Source: Paenibacillus sp. OK003 (GTDB lineage: Bacteria > Bacillota > Bacilli > Paenibacillales > Paenibacillaceae). Taken from it: a stretch of DNA of 64,000 nt. The DNA lies in the NCBI RefSeq assembly GCF_900109515.1, contig NZ_FOBD01000006.1, positions 62,001 to 126,000 of the forward strand, written 5' to 3'. How positions within the stretch are numbered: position 1 is the first letter of the stretch; each line of letters begins with the position of its first letter. Both the position numbers and the translations under genes were made by a program. Of the stretch, positions 9,101 to 18,200 are shown piece by piece. The notes beneath the pieces are model-generated. The model did no database searches and was not told the origin of the DNA. It was given only the letters and a program-made list of their open reading frames with translations.

Positions 9101-9687
9101 TGCATGAGGTGTATTATGGCCTGTCATTACAGATGCTCACGTACTTGGAGGTGCTGCTTAGTGCTGCCGAGGACTGGCTTGGAGAATCGGCGATGCCTGG
9201 AGGAACACTCTATTTCCATGTGCATAATCCATTGCTTCAATCCGCGAACGGCATGACTTCTGAGCAGGCAGGACAAGAACTGCTGAAACGGTTCAAAATG
9301 AAAGGCTTGCTGCTCGCGGATCGGGATGCGATCGCTCAAATGGACAATACCCTGGACAAAGGCTACTCAGCTATTATTCCAGTTGCGCTTAAGGCGGATG
9401 GCAGCTTTTATAGTAGTGCTTCTGTAGCTACGCCGGAGCAATGGGATACATTGCTTGCTTCAGTTCGCAGCAATATACGTGAGATTGGCACCCGGATTAC
9501 GGACGGGGACGTGGCGATTGAACCTTACCGTATCCAGCAGGAGGTTGCATGTACCTTCTGTCCGTACAAGCCAGTCTGTCAATTTGATGAAAATATCGAA
9601 GGTAATGAATATAATCTGTTGTCCAAACCGGGCAAACAGCAAATCTGGGACATGCTGTCTCATGGCAAAGGAGGGGAAACATCATGA
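6184..9687 (+). CDS. addB: Helicase-exonuclease AddAB, subunit AddB
   Basis: AddB is the second subunit of the AddAB helicase-nuclease, which resects double-strand breaks and loads RecA. The 1167-residue protein starts MSVRFVIGRAGSGKS, with the Walker A at residues 8-15. An inactivated UvrD-like helicase core and a RecB-family nuclease follow, with RVIDYKSSQ near the C-terminus. Iron-sulfur cluster cysteines are visible: VACAF at the start of the nuclease domain, and ACTFCPYKPVC about 30 residues before the end. GGAGG precedes the ATG. addA overlaps the stop by four bases. Confidence 0.95.
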   Translation: MSVRFVIGRAGSGKSALITREITSLLQKEPQGKPLILLVPEQSSFRTEQSLVSSGAIKGTMRAEVLGFRRLAYRVMQEAGGSARIPIGAEGKKMLLYKVLQRRKEELKLFGASGSQLGFIGDLNDLYSEFKRYELDPTSLEEGLSAWNTSSSAPILGDKLHDLLLIYRDYEKELTELYIDDEDTLTELTERLPESTLLQDAQIWIDGFQGFTPQEMSVIGRLMLQASSVTIALTLDRAYDHGALPGELELFHPTASAYARLKGMAEDLGVLNETTVLQPEVLPRYEGSPGLAHLEAGFDRRVRWKSNERDAGVRLYAAENRRAEMEGALREMRRLAQDEGARYRDMAVLVRQLDTYADIAEPLFRDYGVPVFLDRRRNELHHPLSEFIRSALDIVRRRWRYEDVFRCVKTDLLLPRGGSITREDMDQLENYILACGIHGYRWTDGKPWKYVPSLSLEDNDQDVRSRGREQMLSLMEKCRTVIVDPLGAFEKRMSKAKTAKDQCAALYRLLEDAEIPWKLDQMSAEAKAQGDPERSREHRQMWGAVLDLLDQMVDMMGAERLDIDLFAGLMETGLTELKLGLVPPALDQVLVGSMDRTRLQGIKYVFILGAVEGELPAVPQDDGVLTEQERLLLTERGLGLGPGATRQMLDERFLIYTALTAASTQLWLSYPVADDEGKTLLPSEIVRHVRKMFGLHEQPLLAQPPVTNAEAVHWSYVIHPGQSLSYLIGQLRRWRRGEDIPEMWWAIYNWHVSRETSRPQLKQLLGSVFYRNRALPLRTATSRRLYGTEVRTSVSRMERFVACAFSHFASHGLRLKERQLYRLQAPDIGQLFHAALSQLAMRLREQNRSWGSLSPDECRKEAEHTVEQIAPQLQGEILLSTKRYGYIFRKLKDIVSRASVILGEQSRRGSFEPIGLELDFGPGKPLPPLRFELENGCVMEIVGRIDRVDVAEGENGLLLRVIDYKSSQTDLKLHEVYYGLSLQMLTYLEVLLSAAEDWLGESAMPGGTLYFHVHNPLLQSANGMTSEQAGQELLKRFKMKGLLLADRDAIAQMDNTLDKGYSAIIPVALKADGSFYSSASVATPEQWDTLLASVRSNIREIGTRITDGDVAIEPYRIQQEVACTFCPYKPVCQFDENIEGNEYNLLSKPGKQQIWDMLSHGKGGETS

Positions 9688-12600
9688 CGAATATGCCAAA
9701 ACCGGAGGGAAGCTTCTGGAGTGATGACCAATGGAGTGCCATCTCACAGAGTGGGGAAGACATCCTGGTTGCTGCTGCAGCGGGTTCCGGGAAGACGGCC
9801 GTATTGGTTGAACGAATTATTCGCAAGATTGCAGACCCTTCCCGTGGATTCAGCGTAGATCGTTTGCTGGTTGCGACATTTACGAAAGCTGCTGCGGCCG
9901 AGATGAAGCAGCGGATAAGGGAAGCACTGGAACGTGCACTTGAAGAGCAGCCTGCCGAAGAACATCTGCGCAAACAACTGTCATTGCTCGGGCGAGCATC
10001 CATTACGACACTGCATTCATTCTGTATGGAAGTCATTCGTCGTTATTATCAGCAAATACCGCTAAACCCGGCTTTCCGAATTCTGAATGAAAATGAAGCC
10101 GAAATTATGCGGCAGGAATTGTTGGAGCAGTTGTTTGAGGAAAAGTATGGGGAAGAAGACGAAGGCAGTACATTCCGTGAATTGGTGGATTGGTTCACTG
10201 GGGAACGGAACGATGATGCCATGCATCGACTTGTGCAGCGTTTGTATGATTTCTCACGCAGTCATTCTTGGCCGGATCATTGGCTTGCAGAGATGGCATC
10301 TGCTTTTCAAGTGGAAAGTGTCGAGGCACTTGGACATTCTGCATGGGTTCAGAGTATTTTGCGTGATGCCGCTCTTGCCCTGAGTGGTGCGGCTGGTCTG
10401 CTGCGTCAAGGGATCAGCATATCGATGCAGCCGGAAGGTCCGAAACCTTATGCAGATACATTAAAAGAAGATTTGGCAATGGTCGAAGAGCTTCTGTCAG
10501 CTGTTGAGGTCATGCCGTGGGAAAGATTGCCTGAAGTGTTTCAGCCAGCAGCTTTTGGCAAGCTGAAGCCTTGCAAAAAGGACCAGACAGACCCGGGGTT
10601 ACAAGAACAGGTCAAGGAACTGCGTGAGGCTGCGAAAAAAGCCGTGACGGACCTGAAAGGGTCATTGTTTGGAAGAAGTGCATTTTCGTTCTGGCAGGAG
10701 CTGGAGCAGGCGGCACCACTAATGCAGGAGCTATCCAAGCTGGTCAGTGCATTTGGAGAGCGATACCGACAAGCCAAGCAGGAGCGCGGTCAGGTCGATT
10801 TTAGTGACCTGGAGCATTACTGTCTTCATATTTTGCGCCATGAAGATTCAACCCCCGAGCTGTCCATGCCTTCGGATGCAGCAATGGAATACCGGGCACG
10901 TTTCGATGAAGTGCTGCTGGATGAATATCAGGATACCAATACGGTGCAGGAAGATATCGTCAGATTGATCTCCAGAGAAAATCCTGGCAACCGCTTCATG
11001 GTTGGTGATGTAAAACAGAGCATTTACCGCTTTCGTCTGGCCGAGCCAGGTCTGTTTCTGAACAAGTACCGTCAATATGCAGCGAATACGGATATGGATG
11101 CAGATGAAGAGAGCAGCTCATTACGCCCTGGAAGACGTATTGATCTGGCGCGTAACTTCCGCAGTCGTGCAGAAGTGGTTCATTCGGTCAATATGTTGTT
11201 CAAACAGCTCATGAATGAAGGGGTAGCCGAGATTGCGTATGATGAACGAGCGCAGCTCGCTTATGGGGCTACTTTCCCGGCAGAGACGCTTGGAGATGAG
11301 GCATACACACCTGAACTCATATTGATCGATCGTCAAGGCGGAGGACCTGATCTGACGGAAAGCACGGATGAGAATGGGGATGCGTTACCTTCTGCTGAGC
11401 TGGAGAGTGCCGAGCTTGAAACCGCTCAGCTGGAGGCTCGGGCCATGGCTCGCCGTATTCGTGAAATGGTCGGAGATACGGATAAACCAGCCCTCAACGT
11501 TTATGATAAAGCCCTCAAATCCATGCGACCTGCGCGTTACGGAGACATTGTTATTTTGCTGCGTTCTGCCCTGATGTGGGCTCCACTCATGATTGAGGAA
11601 TTCAGACAGCAGGGTATTCCTGCCGGAGGGGAGCAAAGCAAAGGGTATTTTCAGGCGACGGAAGTGGAAGTGATGTTGTCCTTGCTGCAGATTGTGGATA
11701 ATCCAAGGCAGGATATACCGCTTGCTTCTGTGCTTCGTTCGCCGATTGTCGGACTGGATGAAGAGGAACTGGCTCAGATTCGCCTTGGGGACAAGCGACA
11801 GTCTTTCTATGATGCTGTTGTATCAGCTACAGGAGCATTCACTAGTTCGTTGAATGTTTTCGGGCAGCATGGTGAGAAAGCTTCGAATCCGGATTCATCT
11901 GCAATCCAGCTGCAATGGCCGGAAGCCTGGTCAGAAATGGAACAGGGTCACCGGGAGTCGGCAGTATCCGCCGAAGCAGACGTTATCGAACGTATACATG
12001 AATCCTCTGTACATGCAGATAAAGATGAGCTTCTGGATGCTGGTATAGATGCTGGTATAGATGCAAGTATGGGTGGAGGTATAAGCGACGATGCGGATAG
12101 GGACAACGGTACGAGCACAGAGCTGCAACAAAAGTTAATTCGCTTTATGCGTCAGTTGGAACATTGGCGACTTGAAGCCAGACAAGGCAGCTTGAGTGAA
12201 CTCATTTGGCGCATGTACCGGGAAACGGGTTACCTGGACTGGGTTGGCGGCCTACCTGGAGGCATGCAGCGTCAAAGTAATTTGAAGGCTCTCTATGATC
12301 GTGCGCGGCAATATGAGGAGGCAACGGCCAATCGTGGATTGTTCCGCTTCCTGACCTATGTATCCAGACTACGTGAGAACGGGGGAGATCTTGGCACCGT
12401 AGCAAGTGGTTCTGGTGAGCAGGACAATGCGGTACGCATCATGACGATTCACCGGAGTAAGGGCTTGGAATTCCCTATTGTTTTTGTCGGGGGTATATCC
12501 AAGATGTTCAATCAGCAGGATCTGAACTCGCCGTTTCTGATGCATAAGGAGCTGGGGTTTGGCCCTAGGTTTGTAGACCGTGAGAATCGGGTTGCCTATC

Positions 12601-14015
12601 CAACCTTGGCGAATCTGGCGATTCGTCGTCGTGCCCAGTTTGAGCTGCTTGCCGAAGAGATGCGGGTGCTCTATGTGGCTCTGACCCGTCCAAAAGAGAA
12701 AATGATTTTGGTCGGTACGGTAAAAGATGTTGTTAAAAAGGCAGTGGCCTGGTCTCAGATTAAGGACAGTCCGGAACGGGTATTGCCTGACTATCTGCTT
12801 GCAGCCGGACGGAGTTATCTGGACTGGATCGGTCCATCCCTGATGAGACATCCAGACGCAGCTTTGCTGCGTGAACTTGCGGGAGGCACTGATTCATATG
12901 CTGCCTGTCTTGTGGATGATGAATCACGCTGGGGCATTTCCGTCATTTCTGCTGATCAAGTATCCCGGGAAATATTTGTGGATCAGACACTTGGTGAAGA
13001 AGACGGTATGACAGAAGTGCGGAAAGATCGAATTGCTGCCCTAAAAGCCGTTCAGCCTGTGGCGCTGTTTCCTTCCTCAACTGAAGAAGAGATGAGCGAG
13101 GATACACAAGATACAACACCACGAGACATCGGTGAGGGAGATGTATTATCAATAGGTGAGCAAGAGGGTCTACAACTGCTTCGTGAAGTAGATAAACGGC
13201 TTTCATGGACATATCCTCATCAAGCAGCAACGCAAGTAGCTGCCAGCACATCGGTTACCGAACTGAAGACATTGCTTGCCATGCAGGACCACCAGTCGTT
13301 ACAGATGATGGAGGAAGTTGAAGAACAATCTGAGGCGTCCGTGGATTCTGAGGGGTATGAAGTGAAGGATGGAGGCTCGTCCTATAAATTGCATCTGCGT
13401 CGTCCCAAATTCATGGAGGAGAAACAATTGACTGGAGCCGAGCGAGGAACGGTGTATCATACGTTGATGCAGCATCTTCCTGTAGATGGTTCACCCGTTG
13501 ATTCGCAAATCGTTGAGCAGACACTTTTGCGGTTAGTTGAGCTCCAGATTTTGCTCCCCCATCAGGCAGAGGTTATTGAATCTGATCAACTGGCCGGATT
13601 CTTCAATACAGAGCCTGGGACAGAGTTGTTGCGTGCGGAGTGGGTGAAACGGGAGATCCCGTTTATTTATGGACTCCCGGCACATCATTCTCCTGCGGAA
13701 TGGCTCCATAGTCTGTCACCAGATGCAGGTATGCAAACGTTGGAGGAAGACGGTAAGATGCAGGCATCACTAGAAAATGAGACGGTGCTGGTACAGGGGA
13801 TTATTGACTGCCTGTATGAGGTGGATGGCGAGCTTGTTTTGCTAGATTACAAGACAGACCGGGTGTTGGAGCATCGCGGTGGACTGGACAAACTGACGGA
13901 AAACTATCGTTTCCAGCTGGAGCTGTATGGCCGGGCTATTGAAGATATTCTGGGTCGGAAAGTCGACCGGAAGTGGCTGTACTTTTTTGATGGCGGACAT
14001 GCTGTGAAACTATAA
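9684..14015 (+). CDS. addA: Helicase-exonuclease AddAB, subunit AddA
   Basis: AddA is the 3'-5' helicase and nuclease subunit that partners AddB. UvrD-family motifs appear in order: VAAAAGSGKT (Walker A, about residues 29-38), VLLDEYQDTN (Walker B), GDVKQSIYRFR, MTIHRSKGLEFP and RVLYVALTRPKEK. The C-terminal nuclease has LVLLDYKTD. At 1443 residues it is about 200 longer than the B. subtilis enzyme. The excess includes an acidic insert with 12-base tandem repeats near residues 770-815 and acidic linkers in the last third. GGAGGGG precedes the ATG, which overlaps the addB stop. Confidence 0.95.
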   Translation: MTNMPKPEGSFWSDDQWSAISQSGEDILVAAAAGSGKTAVLVERIIRKIADPSRGFSVDRLLVATFTKAAAAEMKQRIREALERALEEQPAEEHLRKQLSLLGRASITTLHSFCMEVIRRYYQQIPLNPAFRILNENEAEIMRQELLEQLFEEKYGEEDEGSTFRELVDWFTGERNDDAMHRLVQRLYDFSRSHSWPDHWLAEMASAFQVESVEALGHSAWVQSILRDAALALSGAAGLLRQGISISMQPEGPKPYADTLKEDLAMVEELLSAVEVMPWERLPEVFQPAAFGKLKPCKKDQTDPGLQEQVKELREAAKKAVTDLKGSLFGRSAFSFWQELEQAAPLMQELSKLVSAFGERYRQAKQERGQVDFSDLEHYCLHILRHEDSTPELSMPSDAAMEYRARFDEVLLDEYQDTNTVQEDIVRLISRENPGNRFMVGDVKQSIYRFRLAEPGLFLNKYRQYAANTDMDADEESSSLRPGRRIDLARNFRSRAEVVHSVNMLFKQLMNEGVAEIAYDERAQLAYGATFPAETLGDEAYTPELILIDRQGGGPDLTESTDENGDALPSAELESAELETAQLEARAMARRIREMVGDTDKPALNVYDKALKSMRPARYGDIVILLRSALMWAPLMIEEFRQQGIPAGGEQSKGYFQATEVEVMLSLLQIVDNPRQDIPLASVLRSPIVGLDEEELAQIRLGDKRQSFYDAVVSATGAFTSSLNVFGQHGEKASNPDSSAIQLQWPEAWSEMEQGHRESAVSAEADVIERIHESSVHADKDELLDAGIDAGIDASMGGGISDDADRDNGTSTELQQKLIRFMRQLEHWRLEARQGSLSELIWRMYRETGYLDWVGGLPGGMQRQSNLKALYDRARQYEEATANRGLFRFLTYVSRLRENGGDLGTVASGSGEQDNAVRIMTIHRSKGLEFPIVFVGGISKMFNQQDLNSPFLMHKELGFGPRFVDRENRVAYPTLANLAIRRRAQFELLAEEMRVLYVALTRPKEKMILVGTVKDVVKKAVAWSQIKDSPERVLPDYLLAAGRSYLDWIGPSLMRHPDAALLRELAGGTDSYAACLVDDESRWGISVISADQVSREIFVDQTLGEEDGMTEVRKDRIAALKAVQPVALFPSSTEEEMSEDTQDTTPRDIGEGDVLSIGEQEGLQLLREVDKRLSWTYPHQAATQVAASTSVTELKTLLAMQDHQSLQMMEEVEEQSEASVDSEGYEVKDGGSSYKLHLRRPKFMEEKQLTGAERGTVYHTLMQHLPVDGSPVDSQIVEQTLLRLVELQILLPHQAEVIESDQLAGFFNTEPGTELLRAEWVKREIPFIYGLPAHHSPAEWLHSLSPDAGMQTLEEDGKMQASLENETVLVQGIIDCLYEVDGELVLLDYKTDRVLEHRGGLDKLTENYRFQLELYGRAIEDILGRKVDRKWLYFFDGGHAVKL
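12036..12071 (+). repeat. 12-base tandem repeat inside addA
   Basis: GATGCTGGTATA occurs twice in tandem, followed by the degenerate GATGCAAGTATG. The repeat encodes DAGIDAGIDASM within a non-conserved acidic linker of AddA. The repeat unit is a multiple of three, so copy-number change would preserve the frame. Confidence 0.8.
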
Positions 14016-14086
14016 AGTGAAATTTTAAAACGGCCGGATGGAATTTGTATCATCGGATTTTGCATGAGAGAGGGGTTGAACGGACG

Positions 14087-15271
14087 ATGCGTATTTTGCA
14101 CACAGGGGACTGGCATCTGGGGAAAACGCTGGAGGGACGGAGCCGGCTGCGAGAGCAGGAGGATTTTGTGGATGAGCTTGTTAGACTCGCGGATGAGCAG
14201 CAGGCAGATGCCATATTGATGGCTGGAGACGTGTATGATTCTGTAAATCCGCCTGCATCGGCGGAACAGCTTTTTTATGAGGCTGCGGCGCGTCTGACAG
14301 AACAAGGAAGACCACTTGTGGTAATTGCCGGGAACCATGATCAGCCAGAGCGAGTGGCTTCGGTGACCCCGCTTGTGAACAGACAGGGAATTACACTTGT
14401 AGGTATGCCTACTTCAGAAGCAGTCACGATCCATGCGAAGAGAACTGGAGAGACTGCGCAGATTGCTGCATTGCCATACCCCTCGGAAGCGCGACTGAAT
14501 GAACTGCTGACAACGGATGGGGATGAGAATGTGCTTCGCCAGGCATACAGTCGCCGGGTGGGCATGTTAATGCAGCGTCTGGCTGCTTCTTTTCGTCCGG
14601 ATACGGTGAATTTGGCAATGAGTCATATTTATGTTCTGGGCGGAGTGGAAAGTGATTCGGAACGTCCCATTCAGGTAGGGGGCGCCTATACGGTTGATCC
14701 TTCTGCTTTGTCGACAGGTGCGCAATATACAGCACTGGGGCATCTCCATCGTGCGCAGGCAGTTAAAGGAGAAGGTGTGATTCGTTATAGTGGCTCTCCA
14801 CTCGCCTACAGTTTCTCCGAAGCGGGGCAGAGTAAGTCCGTCACCATGGTTGACGTGGCACCAGGGGGAGCCGCAAACGTGGAAGAAGTGCTGTTGACCT
14901 CCGGACGTCCACTTGTGCGTTGGAAGGCGCGTGGCGGTCTGGCTGAGGTTTATCGGTGGCTGGATGAAGGACGTGATCCTCAGGCTTTTATTGATATGGA
15001 AGTATGGCTGGATGACGCCATGTCTCTGAAAGAAATCCAGCAGCTCCGTAAGTCGCATGACGGGATCATCCATATCCGGCCGGTGTATCCCGAGATGGCA
15101 GCGGCAGGGCTTTTGGAGCAACGGTCCGAGCTTCCGGTACATGAGCTTTTTCGCAAATTTTATCAGCGTCAGACAGGTGGGGCATTACCTGAAGACAGTC
15201 TGGTTCAACTGTTCCTGGAACTCGTCGATGAGGACGAGCCGGGTGTGCGTGAGGAGGTCGAGGGAAATTGA
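14087..15271 (+). CDS. sbcD: Exonuclease SbcCD, subunit D
   Basis: SbcD is the Mre11-type nuclease of SbcCD, which cuts hairpins and protein-blocked DNA ends. The 394-residue protein begins MRILHTGDWHLGK, with metal ligands Asp8 and His10. MAGDVYDS, IAGNHDQPERV and the later GHLHRAQ complete the calcineurin-like metallophosphoesterase signature. The ATG at 14087 is chosen over an upstream in-frame ATG at 14045 because GAGAGGGG precedes it and the family starts here. sbcC overlaps the stop by four bases, so the two are translationally coupled. It follows addA by 71 bases. Confidence 0.95.
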   Translation: MRILHTGDWHLGKTLEGRSRLREQEDFVDELVRLADEQQADAILMAGDVYDSVNPPASAEQLFYEAAARLTEQGRPLVVIAGNHDQPERVASVTPLVNRQGITLVGMPTSEAVTIHAKRTGETAQIAALPYPSEARLNELLTTDGDENVLRQAYSRRVGMLMQRLAASFRPDTVNLAMSHIYVLGGVESDSERPIQVGGAYTVDPSALSTGAQYTALGHLHRAQAVKGEGVIRYSGSPLAYSFSEAGQSKSVTMVDVAPGGAANVEEVLLTSGRPLVRWKARGGLAEVYRWLDEGRDPQAFIDMEVWLDDAMSLKEIQQLRKSHDGIIHIRPVYPEMAAAGLLEQRSELPVHELFRKFYQRQTGGALPEDSLVQLFLELVDEDEPGVREEVEGN

Positions 15272-18200
15272 AGCCAATTTTATTGAAAGTCGCAGGTCTG
15301 CAAAGTTATCGGGAGACTCAGGAGATTGATTTTACCGTATTGACGGAGACGGGACTGTTCGGCATTTTTGGTCCTACAGGCAGCGGGAAATCTTCTTTGC
15401 TCGACGCAATTACGCTGGCGATGTACGGAAAAGTGGAACGGGCTGTTAATGGTACCCAGGGAATCATGAACCACGCTGAGGATTCGTTGTCCGTTGCTTT
15501 TACATTTGAACTTGTATCGGCGGAAGGCACAAGAAGATTTCGGGTGGAACGACGTTTCAAACGAAATAATGAGGTTTCGGTGAGCAACACCATCAGCAAA
15601 TTCATTGAGACCGTCAACGGAGAGGAACAGGTGCTGGCTGATAAACTGGCAGACGTGAACCGCTGCGTTGAAGATGTAATCGGATTGAAAATGGATGATT
15701 TTACGCGGGCCGTTGTGCTTCCACAAGGGAAATTCGCTGAGTTTCTGTCACTGAAAGGCAGTGAACGACGCCAGATGCTGCAACGTTTATTCCATCTGGA
15801 GAAGTATGGAGATCAGCTTGCCATCAAGCTCAGCCGGCGGGTGAAGGACAATGATATGGTTCATCAGTCATTGGCCGCGGAGCAGCAGGGGCTTGGGAAT
15901 GCCAGCAAAGAGACGTTGGCAGAAACGGAGCTTCTTCTTCAAGCTGCTGTGAAACAGTCTGAATTGTCACGCAAAACGCTTGATGAAGCGATGAAGGAAG
16001 CCGAGCAACTCGGTAAAGTCCGTGAGTTAAGCCATGAACGCCAGGCTCGTATGGAGGAACACGAAAAGCTGAAAGCACGTGCACCACAGATCGAAGCTGG
16101 GGAACAACGGCTGAAACTGGCCGGGGCGGCAGACGCGATACTGCCTTCATTGCAGACGATGCGTGACGCAGCAGCACAGCAGAAGTTACGTGAGGATGCA
16201 GCCGGGATTGCTCACCAGCAAGCGGTGGAACATGAACGGCTGTCTGTACTGGAAGCCGAGAAGGCCGAAACGGCCCGTGTACAGATGGCTGAGGAAGAAC
16301 CCAAGCTGCTGCTTCGATTGGAACAGCTGGAACAGGCCAAGGAGTTGCAACGGGAACGGGATGGGCTACGAGAGGATCGTACCCGTCTTAAGCAGCTTTT
16401 GGACAAAGGACAGGCTGAACAGAGTGTCATCGGACAGCAGCTGGAGAAGGAAAAAGAACTACAGCAGCGCGGCCGCAAACGTCGGGAAGAATTACAGGAA
16501 AGCCTGAAGCCGAATGAAGTGAAGTCCGAAGAACGCAGGCAGCTGCAGGCTGCACTGGAATTGAAGCATCGTTTGGATACTGCGGCGGAGCAATTGCGCC
16601 AGAACAAGGCTGAGATGGAAGCCAATAAGCAGTCGGCTGAACAGGGGGCAGACCGGCTGAAGCTGGCTGCCCAGGAAGAGACCCGTCTGAGTGAACAGCG
16701 TCAGCATCTGATCGAACAGGCGGCAGCGGGCCTTGAGGCCTTGCTTGCCTGTGAGCAGGACATTGGCCGCGAACAGAGCCTGCTGGCCAGGGCGGAGGAG
16801 CAGCTGCGCGGAACCATGCGTGAGCAGGAGCTGCATAGGCTCTCCTCCGCCTTGCGTGCCGAGCTCCGCGATGGTGAGCCATGCCCGGTGTGCGGCTCCG
16901 CACACCACCCGCTCCCGGCTGCGCCGCCGGGAGAAGGTCCGCCCGCAGGCGATGCGGACCTGGAACTACTGCGCAGCCTGCACGCGGAGCTGCAGGAGCT
17001 GCGCTTTGGGCTGCGCCAGCAGCTGCACGAACGTCGCAGCCTGCTGACGCAGCTTGGCGCTGCGGCCGGCGAAGCCCCGGCCACAGCCGAGGCCGCGCCT
17101 GCGGCTGCGGAGCCGGAGCCCGCCGGTTCGCCCGTACACGGGCGCTCCCCGGCGGACTGGGCGGAGCGTGCCGCCGCACTGCGCGAAGCCGCGCGGGCGC
17201 TGGCCGCTGCCGCAGCGCCGCTGCAAGCGGAAGCCGCCGCGTTGCAGCAGGCGGCTGTGGGCGCGCAGCAGCGCCGCATGGAAGCGGCTGCTGCGCAGGA
17301 GGCCGGCCAAGCCGGACTCGCCCAGGCGGAGCGCCGGTTGGCCGAGAGTGAGGCCGCCGCAGCCGCATTGCACGGCCGCTGGGCCGCGGAACTGCCCGGC
17401 ATCGTTCAAGAGCAGGCCATGGCCCTTCATCAGGCGATGCAGGAGCGCGACGCGCGCGCAGAAGACATCAAGGAACGGCTGAACAAGAGCGTGACGTTCC
17501 TTGAAGAAAAGGAACAGTTGGTACAGTCCCTCCAGCAGAAGCTGGTTGAATTGGACAAACAGCTGATTCAATGGCAAACGGAATGGCAAGGCAACAGCAA
17601 ACAGCTTGTGGAGAAGGAAGAACGTCTGCGTCAATGGGTTGGCGAGCAGCGAGTCGAGGATTTGATTGCTGCGGCCCAGAATCGATTGGATGAGCTTCGG
17701 AAAAATGCTGCCGATTCAGCACAGCGTTTCAAGGAAGCAGATGCGTTAAAACAGGAATCAGCCAAGAAGGATGTCATGGCTCATCAAGCAGCAGCCTCGG
17801 CAGCAGAACATTTGCAGCAGGCACAGGAACGCTGGAAGCAATTGCTGGATCAATCGCCATTTGACTCCGAGAATGACGTTGTGGAAGCAGCCCTTCCTTC
17901 CCAAGAAGCAGAGCGGCTGGCGGCGGAAATTCAGCAGCATCGTGATCGTGATCGTGAACTTGTTTCTCAATTGCGTGAGCTCGAACAAAAACTGGGCGGA
18001 GCCGTTGTATCCGAGGAACAATGGCTGGCATGCACAGAACGACTGAAACTGTCTCGTGCAGAGGATGAAGCGGCTCTTCGAGCCAAGGCGCGTGCAGAAC
18101 GGGATCTGGAAGATGTGCAGCAGCGACACGTTCGCTGGACCGAGTTGGAGAACAAACGGGTGGAAGTGAGCCGACAAGGTGAGATGCTTAGCAAACTGCA

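Noticed and set aside
16427-17402. Several long frames on both strands within sbcC
   Set aside because: They arise from the GC-rich segment, where stop codons are rare. The sbcC frame is continuous and carries the zinc hook and ATPase motifs.
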